A stretch of 64,000 bases of DNA from Paralithodes platypus (GCA_032716605.1 CM064519.1:30909003-30973002); one strand, 5' to 3'; positions 46,610-58,322 are shown, counted from the stretch's first letter. Notes: generated from the letters alone by a model not told the origin. Numbers and translations are program-made.

Positions 46610-47400
46610 GAAGATTAAAAGGGTGCACAGACTGAAGAGGTGGACAGGGAGGAAAAGAAAGAAGGATGCCAGGAGAAAATTAAAAAGGAAAAACATTAAG
46701 GAAGATCAATCAGAAACAAGTCAGAAGAGATGCAAGAAAAGAAGTCAGGAAGGAGGAAAAGTGATGGTGAATGATAATGAAGAAATCTAAGAAGACATTA
46801 TTAAGAAGGACGGGAAAAATAACTTGAAGTGGAGGAAGGACGAGCACGAGGAAGGGAGATAGATGAGTAGGAAGGAAAGTAAGAAGGTGTTGAAGATGGT
46901 AGAAGGAAAGTAGATGATAATGATACAAAAGATAATGCACTTCTGAACAAAAGAAGTGAGATAAATTAGAAAGAAGCTAGATGAGTAGAAATAATAGTAA
47001 TACAATAAACATAAAGGAAGGTAGTTGAGAAGGTACCGGAAAAGAAGGAGATGGAAGTAAAGGAGAATTAAGTAATGTGAACAAGAAGACAAGAGAGAGG
47101 CAGAACACAGGGATATATGCAGATGGGGAGGACAGAGGAGAAAATAACAGAGTATGCTGATATGGATGGGAGAACAGAATAGAGGACAAAGGGAGAACGG
47201 AGGGGAATAACAAAGGGAAGACTATTAGAAGGAAGAACGAGAGGCAGGAAGAAAGTAGAATAACAGGAAGAAGACAAATAAAGCATTATAAATATAAGAA
47301 CACATAAGGGAGTTCTGAGGCCTATGAGAAGGAAGACATGAAAAGAAAGATTAATGAAAAGAAATAGAAACTTAATGAAACGGGATTCTGCAGAAAGCCG
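46610..47400. repeat. Polypurine-biased stretch
   Basis: About 800 bp in which the plus strand is strongly A/G-rich (GAAGGA, GGAAGA words) without a clear tandem period. Minus-strand open frames rich in Leu/Ser/Phe/Pro follow from this composition. Confidence 0.7.
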
Positions 47401-47539
47401 ATTGGTCCACACAAGGCAGATCCCTTTCACACCCAGCATGAGGAGCAGGAGGTTTCACCAATCGAACAGGGGAGTGCTATCGGTGGCTGATAAGTATTGC
47501 TGGAACTTTTTGTCACCACCAGGCCTCCATTTATGCCCC

Positions 47540-47600
47540 CAGCAACTTGACCCCTGATGACGAGTCCTCAAAATGTACTGAAACGCTAACTATCAATATC
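47540..47600 (+). other. Hammerhead-like core motif, degenerate
   Basis: CTGATGA at 47554-47560 is followed by CGAGTCC, a loop TCAAAA, and a degenerate complementary strand ending TACTGAAACG. CUGAUGA, then a stem, then GAAA is the order of a hammerhead ribozyme core, as found in Penelope-like elements. Here stem II is broken (GTACTG where GGACTCG would pair), so self-cleavage is unlikely. Confidence 0.3.
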
Positions 47601-47951
47601 TGTATCCTCCTATCATCTTCACCATCAGTTTCAAGCCAATTGTGGATGTTGTGTGTATGTTTGCAATAATCATACTTGCTCTCGTGTTCCCAACTTTGAG
47701 TATAATGAGTTTTCATTTTTCTGGCCTCAGCTATCTTGTCACTTTCAATCTTAATATATCTGTGCTGTTTACCTATCCCCTAATTCTACTATACAAAATT
47801 CTTTGACATCATACCCATAAAGTGTAGCATATCTCCATCTCCAGTTATTATAATGTTCACCACTGCCAACGGCTCTACTCTCACTTCACTGACCAACCTG
47901 GTGAACAAGCTTACATATGTTCTATCCTATATAACCTATAGCAGTAAGTAG

Positions 47952-48112
47952 ACCGAATATGAGGTGGAAGGATGGAGTGAGGAACTACATGAACGAAGGC
48001 GGTGCTGGTTGGGGGGAGGGGCGTCGACTGACTGGGGACAGAGGTGCATGGGGGCGGTTCGTTCGTGGCCACCCCTTCGGGGATCGCGGCGTCAGGCAAT
48101 AGATAGATAGAT
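47952..48112 (+). mobile_element. 161-bp SINE or 5'-truncated LINE with (ATAG)n tail
   Basis: Flanked by the 9-bp direct repeat AGTAAGTAG at 47943-47951 and 48113-48121. GC-rich body ends CCCCTTCGGGGATCGCGGCG, then TCAGGCA and (ATAG)n. Target duplication plus a short tandem tail fits LINE-driven insertion. Confidence 0.7.
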
Positions 48113-48349
48113 AGTAAGTAGTTAATTCACTACTTTTATCCCTGACCACCTTTGACTTATTTATAACCTCTAATCCTTCGGCTTACACCTTCTCAATCCA
48201 TTGGGCTTTTATGATCATAACCTTTTCTCCGTTACCTGTCCTATCTCTCCAGTGTGGCCATCTGAGACGCCCAGCCAGCGTCGCTTGTGCTATTTTGGTG
48301 CTGCTGACTAGGAGGCTCTTCGGCAGTACTTTTTGTATTGTTCATGGAA

Positions 48350-50455
48350 TAGTTATTGCTCCCATGACCGGGAACCATCGGCCTGTACTGAACGCATCAC
48401 TTGAACTTGCATCTTATACTGCTGCCTGCAATAAGGAGGAGGCATACAGACGGTACTGACACCTTCAAAGTTATGAATCTCGAACTCTCTGTTTCTGTCC
48501 AGAATAATAAATGTAATGAACTTTCTAAGTCTAGCTCTTCCCAAGCTTTTTGGCATCTAGCCAAAAACTTTTCCCCCAATTTTACTTCCTCGTCTTTCCC
48601 TCCTCTTATCCACTTCAACATCACCAACCATCACCATCACCATCACCATCACCATCGTTACTCCTTCCTTTGACAAACCTGAGCTCTTCGCTCAAACATT
48701 TGCTAAAAACACAAGCTTGCATGATTCCAGTGCTAATTTTCCCACTTCATCCCCCTTTCTCTTAGTTATGCCTAATATCCTGATCTCTTCTAAGGAAGTA
48801 ATTTCTACCCTGTCTGGGCTTAATAAGAAGAAGGCTTACGGACCTGATGGTGTTCCTTCCATTGTACTAAACAAATGGGCCTCCCTGCCTAGGCAAGCTA
48901 TTTTGTCTCCGTCTTTCCTCTTATGTCTTCCCTTCTTGCTAGAAGTTTGCTCTCCTTCTACCTGTCCCAAAGAAGGGTGACTGCTCTCAACCCTTAAACA
49001 ATCGTCCAATTGTTCTCATTGTTTGCGTCTATAAAGTGTTCGAATCTATGCTTAATTCAATTTTGTTTTAAGAATTTGTCTTCCTATAATTGTTCAGATC
49101 ACCTGTATGGTTTCCTTAAGGTTGCTCTACTGGCGATCTCCTTTTACAAATACAAATGCAAATTATAAAAATAATAATAAATACTTTATTGTCACATATA
49201 AATGCATGAAATTTGCTTCACAAGCTCTCCTGATGATCCTCCTTTCAGGACTTCAGTGAGATCTCTTCTATTGCGCTGGACATATTGAAAGCCTTCGATA
49301 GAGTCTGACACAAACCTCTAGTTTCTAAGTAACCTCCTTCGGTTTCTATCCTTCTATATGTGCCTTTTTCTCTATTTTCCTCTCTAGCCATTCCATAGCT
49401 GTTGTTCTGGACGCCCATCGCTCGCTTCCTCAATGTATCAACTCTGGTGTTCCTCAAAGTTCTGTCCTGTGTCCAGTTCTCTTTCTAATATTCATTAATG
49501 GTCTTCTCTACTTTACCTCTATATCCTATCCACTTCACTAGTTTCCCTCAACGTTCTAACTTGCAATTACTCAAACACTCACATGATGAGGCCATAACAT
49601 GGGAATCTTCTGATCGATCGGACTATCAACTATTTCTGATTGGGAGAGAAAAAATAACTCTTGTTATTTTCAATACTTCCAAAACACAATTATTCCAATA
49701 TCTAATCATCACAATTCTCCACACAACAATCCCTCACTCTTCTACAATGCACAAATCAACCCTTCGTCTTCTCTCCGTATTCCTGGTGTTTAATTTTCTT
49801 CTGGACTTTCTTGGAAAGATCTTATTACCACTCATGCTATAACAGCTACCCAGAAGTTAGGTGTGCTCAACCGTCTCCTTAGGTTTTTCACCCCTGCACA
49901 GCTTCTTGCTCTGTATAGAGGCACAGTGTTCCCATGTATCGAGTATTGTTCGCATGTGTGGGGAGGTTCCATCCACACTGCACTTCTCGAAAGGGTAGAG
50001 TCAAAACCATTTTGTCTCATCAACTTGCTTCCTCTTATTTATTCCCTACAATCTCTCTCTACACGCCGCAATGTTGCCATTCTCTCACTATTCTACCGCT
50101 ATTACAATTTTCAATATTCTTCAGAGCTTTTTCAGTGTATACCTACTCCCTTGCAGTGTGGGGGGCAAACACCTTTCAACACACTCTCACCCCTATTCTG
50201 TCAGACTCTCTAACCCAAGAGTGAACCGATTATCCCAGTATTTCTTTTACTCAACAAGTAAGCTTTGGAACTCTCTCTCTCTCAATCGGTCTTTCCCTCA
50301 TCCTATGACTTAAGCTGCCCCAAGCTCCGTTTATCTAGACATTTTGACTCTAACGTATATTGAATTTGGCTCTCTGTCACTCTTTTAACTTTGGGAAGAC
50401 ACTTGTTACAGGCAGCTTTGTCTTTTGTCTCTTCCACTCACATAGCAAACACATG
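48350..50455 (+). mobile_element. Jockey-like LINE, long damaged copy
   Basis: Plus-strand relative of the 30.8-kb copy, covering more of the element. It has YTAACNKEEAYRRY and FWHLAKNFSPNF (about 48410-48590), then GLNKKKAYGPDGVPSIVL (about 48815-48870), the RT entry. IALDILKAFDRV (about 49275-49308) is the A box. After decay comes the C-terminal block from LNRLLRFFTPAQLLALYRG (49864) to YSTSKLWNSLSLN (about 50280), followed by the family 3' UTR to about 50455. Many stops and frameshifts. About 75 bp of unrelated AT-rich sequence interrupts it at about 49157-49230. The xADD box is not readable. Confidence 0.88.
48625..48657. repeat. (CACCAT)n microsatellite inside the LINE
   Basis: About five ACCATC units within the Jockey-like copy; a local expansion. 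Confidence 0.85.
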
Positions 50456-50732
50456 TTCACCATTTTCAAGTCAATAAAATTTGCCACATTCAAATTCACT
50501 TTGGTACTATCCTTCTTTAAATCCTTACTGGATGACAACTAGAATTACACTGGCGTCCTCAAAGAATTACCAAATATAAAACAATCACTAGCTAACAAAA
50601 TAAATTATTCCAAACCAATTCAGAGACAATTGCCACCATCTTCAGTGGGTGGGAAATGTATACCAACTCAATTTTGTTTTCTAGTCTGATCTCTTATGTT
50701 TTGTCTTTATATTGCCTTTTTTTATTATTCCT

Positions 50733-50831
50733 TTATAATTATACAGTATATATATATATATCATCTTTATAATTATACAGTACATATATATATCATCTTT
50801 ATAATTATACAGTATATATATATCATCTTTT
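50733..50831. repeat. Tandem repeat of about 40 bp, three copies
   Basis: ATAATTATACAGTA(T/C)ATATATA followed by TATCATCTTT occurs three times in a row, with variable numbers of TA. Confidence 0.88.
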
Positions 50832-50942
50832 GACCTATTCATTATTATTATGTATATTCCTATCATCATTATCACTATTAGTATTAGTATTATTTATTTT
50901 ATCTTGTATTATTATTATTACTATTATTATTATAAATAAGAC

Positions 50943-50945
50943 TAT

Positions 50946-50987
<42 letters not shown>

Positions 50988-50990
50988 AAC
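50943..50990. repeat. (AGT)n trinucleotide repeat
   Basis: About 14 AGT units following ATT/ACT-rich sequence from 50850. Confidence 0.93.
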
Positions 50991-51099
50991 TAGTGGTAGT
51001 ACAGATTATAGCAATATATTTATTGTAATATCGTTATTGATATTTACATCGCTCTGTCTTACAGATTAATGCAATTTGTGAATATGAAAGGAGTGTGGT

Positions 51100-51162
51100 A
51101 ACCCAGGTGACCAGCAGGTGTGAGCATGCACAGGTAAACCAGGTGTACACAAACAGGTGGGC
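51100..51162. promoter_or_regulatory. Cluster of CAGGTG E-box motifs
   Basis: CAGGTG occurs at 51103, 51115, 51139 and 51154, plus CAGGTA at 51131: five hits in about 60 bp. CAGGTG is an E-box subclass bound by Snail-type and some bHLH factors. No adjacent gene is visible; it may be a degenerate repeat instead. Confidence 0.25.
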
Positions 51163-51911
51163 AGAGAAAGAGAGAGAGAGAGATATGCAAATATATATAT
51201 TATAGTGACAACACTGATTTATCTTCAAGTACACATATCTACTTAAAATTATAACTAAAACAATGCATACATATCTTGAAATATTTATACTTTCAAAAGG
51301 TTTTCACGCCGTTAGCACCAGTTAAGTAGGAGAAAAGTGAAATGGGAATAACACAATAATTCTGCTGTCTTGTGAGCCACCTTAACATTCTCAAAATACC
51401 TAGATATGCAGTTCAGTACCGGCAAAGAATGTCGCTATTACCAACTCATAATCAAAGGAAACCTATTCATATATTCGTATTAATTATTTCAGATTATAAT
51501 ACAAAGGTATTATATAGCCTCTTTGACAGTTTGTGAATTACATTGGTTGGCAGCTCATGTTTAATAGCTGTAACCCTAATGTAGGTTACCGGTATTTTCA
51601 ATTACATATAATAGAAACGAAAAACTAATGCACTATTACTGGTTTCTTTGCCAACTACGTACGATTTTCTCATTTGCTATTTTGCTTCGGTTGTCTTGCA
51701 CCCTAGTAATGTCTGTGATCTGTTGAATAAATTGTGTAATTGTAGAGAAAATACTTAAAGACTGCACTGTTCCAAAGAAGTACGTACACTTAGGGCAAAT
51801 GTTATATTATTTGGCTCTCTGTATTTGGCATTAGATTGTGCACAGTATTGCCAAACCCAACAAAACTAAACAAATATATTTCATTTATGTATTCCAATAC
51901 ATCAATATAAA

Positions 51912-51913
<2 letters not shown>

Positions 51914-52000
<87 letters not shown>
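51914..52000. repeat. (TC)n microsatellite, about 86 bp
   Basis: Uninterrupted TC. Confidence 0.97.
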
Positions 52001-52003
<3 letters not shown>

Positions 52004-53168
52004 ATCTTATGATGCTAGCTTTCTTTTTACTATTTAGTGTTTGTACTATAGTCTTATAGATTATGAATAAATAAGATTATGAGTTAACGTTCCTCTGAAA
52101 TGAAGAAACACTGGTTATGCGGGTTTGTAAAGCCGAACGTGCACTAATCTATTTACCAAACAAATATACCCTATTTCAAATAAGTAGTCTTGAACATCAA
52201 CCTCTATAGCTCACAAACGACTAGAGTATTCGAGTAAATATTACTACCATATGGGAAGGGTCAATCAGGAAATGGGTGTGTCAATTTACAGCCCATTTGT
52301 TCTAGCCCTTTTTGAGATACAGAGGTGAGGGTTCACGATTGCTGGACTACTAATTTGGAACAGGGTATAGGTGTTACTGATTTGGAGCGTCGACCTGGTT
52401 GCAAAACTCGTCATCTCGAATAAGATATCCAGACTATGTTGTACCCATCAATTGAATCGATCGTCTATTGAAAGTATATTACTAGAAGGGGAATTGGATT
52501 ATATTTTTAAAGTAGTCCTTCCCAATGTGTGTGTTTTTTTTAAAGTCTCCTAACCCCACCCCTGTCTTCCTCTGGCATCCATCACTGTGTTTCCTACCTT
52601 AATCCTCTCCAAACCAGCTCAAGAAATCCACACCACTCTTCATATTTTACTTTTTATCTGAGGCGTGTGACCTACATAACTGTAATCCTCACAATCAGAC
52701 TCGCAACACAACTATGCACAGGCAAATATATAAACAAAACCTAGACAAAAAAACAACGACTATATTTTGTACGTAATGGCATTAAGCTATGTTCAAACGA
52801 CTGAATTGGTGTCACAGTTACCCTAATTGATACTAACACACATGATATTTGGAGCATAGGTAAGGTATACAGTATAGCTGCATCTGTATTTGTGTGTTGT
52901 TTTTGGCGAAGTGAGGTGCATGATCGGTGAGGTATGGCTGAGGGACCACTGCAATGCCTATGAAATACTGGGTGCTAATGGTATGAGAGAGCAACTCCTG
53001 AACGATTACCACACACGAAGAATAGCACTTTTACTGTATACCTCTAATTGTCTTGCCATGCGCTCTTGTAGATGTTCTTTTGTATCTTTCGTAAGCCTGA
53101 GTGATGAGATTAATCTTAGCATATTTACTGTACAGCATGTTGAATAATCTAATCACATCGCAAGGTAA
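52001..53168. other. AT-rich non-coding stretch
   Basis: Holds the inverted member (52235-52360) of the repeat family seen at 25090-25300. The open frame at 52890-53147 carries no recognised motif. Confidence 0.4.
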
Positions 53169-53538
53169 TTAAGGGGGCCCACCTTCTCTTTCTCTCTCTC
53201 TCTCTTTGGCTCTCATTCGGCCCCATTCAGCTTACTGTTTTAAGACGTTTACCCCCATCCAGGTGTCAATATTTTTCCTGGCGAGCTGTAGCGAGTCAGC
53301 ACATATATACTTTTGTATTACAGCAAACTAAATTTGTAAATTTTTCGATAGCAAAATGTCTCCGGCGAAGCCGGATTTCTCCATACAATGCTGGCTCGCT
53401 ATCGCTCGCCAGGAAGAAATCGACACCTGGATGGGGATAAACGTCTTAAAACAGTTGGCTGAATGGGACCAAATGGATACAAGTCAGAGAAAGAGATAAC
53501 ATGAGAGAAATATAAAAAAAACAGGTGAACCCCCTTAA
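53169..53538 (+). mobile_element. Foldback MITE, family 'CTCGCC', full-length copy
   Basis: From TTAAGGGGGCCCACC to GGTGAACCCCCTTAA. Long inverted arms carry ACTGTTTTAAGACGTTTACC (left) and AAACGTCTTAAAACAGT (right). The centre holds TCCGGCGAAGCCGGA and CTCGCTATCGCTCGCCAGG. It is the reverse complement in layout of the copy at 13353-13702. Just past its right end an extra TTAAGGGGGGTGACCTGT forms a small palindrome with the terminus. Confidence 0.85.
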
Positions 53539-53855
53539 GGGGGGTGACCTGTTTTTGTAAGGAATGTAAAGGCGAACAGGGATAATAGGATGCCTGGTAC
53601 AAAGGAAAACCATGTACAGTATAAAGGATATTATCTTTACTAAGGACGCATTCTTATTCTTGTTTATCGTGACGACACTGGCAGCATATATGATAAGCAA
53701 CGTCACAATAAGAAGACATTCAGTGGAGGTCGTATCGTTTGTCTCTGGTGGTCGTAGAAGTCTTGTATTACCCAGTACCAATAAACCAAAGTATACACAC
53801 TCTAATATATACTTTGCCAATAAACCTCTCTGTACCATGGTGCATTTGTTTTTAT

Positions 53856-53987
53856 TCTGGCTATCATTCGAAGTCTTTATATAACTTAGGAAGATCTTAA
53901 GATAGTCAAAGAACATTATGAATTCAATTAACTCTATGCTCTAATACACCATTTCAAAACGTAATACAATTGTCTAGTAATAGCCAA
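53856..53987. mobile_element. Inverted-repeat MITE, family 'GGCTATCATTAGACGA'
   Basis: TCTGGCTATCATTCGAAGTC at the left and TTGTCTAGTAATAGCCA at the right. A piggyBac-like end, GTCGAAGGGTTAA, follows at 54012-54024. Confidence 0.6.
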
Positions 53988-54020
53988 CATTTTAGGAAAT
54001 ATTGTGTTATTGTCGAAGGG

Positions 54021-54280
54021 TTAAGGGGAGGTATGTCGTTTTTCAAGACCCGCTTCCCCCTTACCTTTAGCCAGATTAGTTTTTAAGTTTTAAGGTGCTA
54101 GCCCCATTATTTTTCTATGTTAAGACGTTTCGCCCCATTATTTCATCAATACCAAAACCTTTCCTGCCATTTAGGTGTCGATATTGTTCCAGGCGAGCAA
54201 TACCGAACCTGTAATTTTGGAGGACATTTTTCTACCGAACATTGTACAAGTTGATCTCGAAGTGGGATCTTGAGGGTGTC
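54021..54280 (-). mobile_element. MITE family 'CTCGCC', copy in minus orientation
   Basis: Starts TTAAGGGGAGG and carries, complemented, TAGCCCCATTA, TAAGACGTTTCGCCCCATTA, CCATTTAGGTGTCGATATTG and CAGGCGAGCAATACCG. The right boundary is unclear. Confidence 0.65.
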
Positions 54281-54554
54281 TTTTATAGTTGTTTAATATT
54301 TTGTTTAATACTAAAACCATACATCATTCGATAAGAGAGGCAATCATAATTGTTCAGAAATAATGAGAAAGGCAAGGTGCAGCATAATTAAACAATATAC
54401 ACATGCAAAATGGACGACTAGTGTCAAGGACAAACAAGAGAATAAGCATGACAAATACATGTAGTAAGAACACAAGATAAATTACAAGCCAAGAGATGGG
54501 AGAAGATATCATTAATGAAAACAATTATGTACAACACAAATATGCAAACTAAAA

Positions 54555-55400
54555 TGGAAGGGGAGAGATGCGAAGATACAAAGAAAAACAATCAAGTCCA
54601 AGCCAAGAAATGAAAGCAAACCGAAGGAAAATAAAAGAGAAAAAGAAGGAAAAAAAAAGGCGAGGCGGGAAGGCCCCTGTGGCACTTACCCTACAGTGCC
54701 TTAATGGTCGGAGGCCGATAAGAGGTCTTTTTGTCGTGGGTGGAGACGTGGGGGAGGGGGAAAGAGGGAGGGAAGAGATAGGGGAGCAAGGAGGGGGAAA
54801 AGAGAAAGGTAGATGGGTGAAGGGAAAAGGTAGGGCGATGTGGGAGGGAGAAGGGTAGGGAGATGGATAAAGAGAAAAGTGGGAAGATAGGTAAGAGAGA
54901 AAAGTAAAGGGATATGTACGGGGAAGTTTGTAACAAAGGGCAGACATAAAATAGGGAAAAAGGGAAGGGTGGTAAGAAAAGCTAGGGGAGATAGGGAAAA
55001 GAGATCGAAAGTAGGGAAAGGCGAGAAAGAAGCTGGGTAGATTGGGAAAGATTGTGAAGAAATTAGAATTTGGGAGAGGGGCACGCGGGAGATATGGGGC
55101 GAGGGAAGGGAAATAAGGACAAAAGTGGAGGGTGAAGGAAAAGGTAAGGAAGGATGCTCAGAGAGACAGGGAGAGGTGGACACACAGGAAAGAGGGGAAC
55201 AGGGAGGAGAAAAGAGAAAAGGAAGTGGAGATGAGAGATGTGGGAGCGTAAATCGAAGGGTAAACAAAAGTGAAGAATAGAGAGGGAACGACAGGAGATT
55301 CGTACTTGGGAGGGAAAGGTAGGAATTGTGTAAGGGAAAGAGGAAAGGTAAATAATGATAGAGGCCGAGGAGGGAAAAGGAAATGGTAGTAGCGTGCAAG
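54555..55400. repeat. Polypurine-biased stretch, about 850 bp
   Basis: Plus strand very rich in GGGA/GAAA/GGAG words. It accounts for minus-strand open frames of up to 232 codons rich in Pro/Ser/Leu/Phe, which have no recognisable domain. Confidence 0.8.
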
Positions 55401-55831
55401 AGACCAATAACGATAACAGATCTACTTCTCCTTGCGAGCTTGCTTGTAGGTAACCTACCTATTCTACATGGAAGGGAAAAAGAGATAACACCTAGTCATG
55501 TAATTCATACTCCTAAAACGTTACAATAAAACATAAATAAAACAAAAACATGCTCATTATAATATACAGTATATTAGGATCAACCTCCCCATGCAGAATA
55601 CAACAATCGACTTGAATTAAATTGATTTACAATCAACAATAAATATGAATTGTTCTTTGGTTATTAGGAAAATACATACAAATTACACACAATAATCCAT
55701 TACTGAAAAGAAAAAAACATAAGACATCAAATATCAACAAACTTACTGAGTGACTACTGCACAATAGAGAAAACCAGATAAATGAGGGAAGAGAGGGCAA
55801 GAAGGCTGAATACATTGAAGAATGGTACAAA

Positions 55832-55832
<1 letters not shown>

Positions 55833-55901
<69 letters not shown>
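55833..55901. repeat. (GA)n microsatellite, about 69 bp
   Basis: Uninterrupted GA; Arg/Glu repeat frames here are artefacts. Confidence 0.97.
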
Positions 55902-55905
<4 letters not shown>

Positions 55906-56415
55906 TTGTTAGGGAACACTTGGCCATTCATTTACTTGTTCGTTTGGTCGTTCGATTTTGTACGTTTGTTTTATATACGAAAATATACTTATATGCACTA
56001 TATAAGTTGTAGATATTGAACGAAAGTACACTTATTATTTACAGTGCTGCTTTTCGTATAATAGATAAAAGTGAAGTATTGTATTTTGATAGAACTGGTC
56101 ATATTTTTGTTCGTGCAGCGGGAAGATATTTAACCCAAGCTACTAATTAACCCACGAAACTTTGTACACATAATTAGCCAACAGCTTTTGCTTAATCACC
56201 AGGTGACTAATATCATATGCACCATTTTTAATTATGATTTTTTTATAAAACAATGAATATGACTTAATGAATTTTCCCAATTGACGTGTTTTGTCGCACA
56301 ATTAAATAAATGTTGTGTATAACATTAGAACTGTTATTAAAACTTGGATATTTTTGTCAATCATAATTAGGGCCATATACCTAAAAATAAATAAAAATAA
56401 AACATCGATGTACAT

Positions 56416-56442
56416 GTTTTTTTTTTTTTTTTTTTTCTTTTT
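56416..56442 (-). other. Poly-A tail of the Jockey-like insertion
   Basis: A T-run of about 18 followed by CTTTTTT on the plus strand, that is, A-rich in element sense, directly after the element's 3' UTR. It supports retrotransposition. Confidence 0.85.
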
Positions 56443-57290
56443 TCTATGTGATTGAGGGAGGCAAACGGCATTACTGCCTATAGCGAGTGCCTCCCCCATA
56501 GTTGAAAGAGTGACAGGGCCAAAATCAAGGGACGTTCGAGCCAAAATGCCTGGACACACGGAGTTTGAAGCAATTTAAGTCATAGGAAGAGGGAAAGACT
56601 GATTCTGGGAGAGAGTTCCAGAGCTCAGCTGTTGAGTAGAAGAAAGTTTGAGAGTAACGTTTCACTCTTGGGTTGGAGAGTTGCACAGAGTAGGGGTGGG
56701 ATTGAGTTGCAAGACGGGTACCACGTGCCCTACGTGAAGGAGGTGGTATGCACTGGGATAGCTCTGAGGAACACTGATTATTATAGTAGCGATAGAATAG
56801 CGAGAGAGATGCAACATTGCGGCGGAGAGAGAGAGAGACTGCAGAGAGTTGGTGAGTGGACGGGAGTTAATGATACGAAAGGCCTTCCTTTCAACTTTGT
56901 CTAGGAGAGCGGTGTGAGAGGAACCTCCCGAGACATGTGAACAATACTCAATACACGGGCGCACTATGCCCCTGTACAGAGCAAGAAGCTGTGCAGGGGA
57001 AAAGAACCCCCTAAGGCGGTTGAGCACACCGAGCTTCTGGGAGGCTGCCTTAGCAAGACTGGTAATATGGTCCTTCCAAATGAGAGCAGAAGAAAAAGAG
57101 ACACCAAGAATATTGAGAGAAGATGAAGGGTTGATTTTTGTATTGTTGAAGAATAAGGGTAGTCCGCTGGGAGATCCTGACGGGTAGATAGATGGAGAAA
57201 TTGGGTTTTGGAAGCATTAAAGTTAACAAGGTTTTCTCTGCCCCAATTGGAAATAGTATTTAGATCAGAATTTAAGAGTTCTATGGCTTG
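56443..57290 (-). mobile_element. Jockey-like LINE, 3' fragment, close copy of 30.8 kb
   Basis: Nearly identical by eye to 30771-31618. It contains MLNRLRGFFSPAQLLALYRG, VRPCIEYCSHVSGGSSHT (VWGG in the other copy) and the same 3' UTR. Frame changes occur at GGTAGTCC (57160; one base fewer than at 31489) and in the extra GA near 56838. 5' truncation at 57290, after GAGTTCTATGGCTT, with unrelated sequence beyond. Confidence 0.92.
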
Positions 57291-57644
57291 TGTATATGGC
57301 TATGTATATGTGAGTAACTACAGTATAAGGATTAAACATGTTATACGAAATAACAGCAGCCCATTTATCATTAATTACGGAACAAGCAACAAATTAGTGA
57401 GGTGCCTGTACCCCTCCTGCCATTAGAGAGGGTGGGTAATGACAGGTGTAATCAAAGAGCTTCCATTGTACAGTCGGGGTCAAAGGTCGTGTCTTACCTC
57501 TAGTATTTCAACTCTGCTTGTCTCTCTCGTTATTAATGGAAACAAGGCCTCCATCAAGATCCCCCAGACCTCCATCAAGCTTAATCTATATTTTATTAAT
57601 TTCACCACAACACCAAACACCCCCAATGAAATTAATTAAAGTAT

Positions 57645-57690
57645 ATATGATCCGCCGGGATTCGAACCCGGGTTATCACACACGGATTAA
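57645..57690 (-). mobile_element. tRNA 3'-half-like scrap
   Basis: Minus strand reads AACCCGGGTTCGAATCCCGG, a perfect T-arm and box B, followed by CGGATC. No box A could be found at the right distance. Fragment of a SINE or tRNA. Confidence 0.45.
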
Positions 57691-57767
57691 AAATAAAAAT
57701 AAAAGAAAAACAAAATAACTGAAGACTCCATATCAAGATAAATGTGTGCATTTGTGGGTAAAACAAA

Positions 57768-57953
57768 ATTTCCCCTACCGAAGGCAGATTCTACCTAATT
57801 GCAGGGTCGCTATTGCTCGCCTGGAAAACATTGACACCTATATAGCACGAAAGGTCTAAAAGTCGCTAAACTAATTGCGTGAATGTCTTAAAATCTGAAA
57901 TATAATGTGGCTAAACATGAAGGAGAAGGCGGTTCCCCCCCCCCCCTCCTTAA
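57768..57953 (+). mobile_element. MITE family 'CTCGCC', partial copy
   Basis: Contains CAGGGTCGCTATTGCTCGCC, CACCTATATAGCACGAAAGG and TGTGGCTAAACATGAAGGAG, and ends in a C-run and TCCTTAAG. Confidence 0.65.
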
Positions 57954-58199
57954 GTGTTGTATTTCTTAAGCATGGAACGTAAGATGGTTATCACATTGGG
58001 GAGATTGTAGGCACCAATCGAGCACCTCAGGGGAGGCACATAGGCATATGATAAGGAGTTGCTGGAACTCCAGTTTCATTTGTCTGGGTTCCCTCAATGT
58101 TTCTGTGTGTGCCTCACCTACACATAAGAGTAATCCAGCTTACACTAGCAAACATTTCTATTCATTTCCCTAAACTTAACAAACACACCACACTTCTTT

Positions 58200-58322
58200 C
58201 CAACACACCTACATTAACTCTAATGTACCTTGATTATGGTTAGCTGTCACTCTTTCAACCATGAGGGACACTTGTTGCAGGCGGCTTTGCCTTTTGTCTA
58301 CTACATGCACATACAAAACAAA
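58200..58322 (+). mobile_element. Jockey-like LINE, 3' UTR scrap
   Basis: GTCACTCTTTCAACCATGAG, then GGACACTTGTTGCAGGC and GCCTTTTGTCTACTACATGC, then an A-rich end. It matches the 3' UTR of the copies at 30780-30860 (complement) and 50380-50455. Confidence 0.65.

Noticed and set aside
46710..47439. Leu/Ser/Phe-rich minus-strand frames resembling membrane proteins
   Set aside because: Hydrophobic runs come from the polypurine bias of the plus strand.
53446..53916. 156-codon minus-strand frame with hydrophobic segments
   Set aside because: It starts within one MITE and ends inside another foldback copy, so it is a composite of two mobile elements.
54549..55407. Pro/Ser/Leu-rich minus-strand frames up to 232 codons
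   Set aside because: Several frames open at once in a polypurine stretch; no domain or start context.
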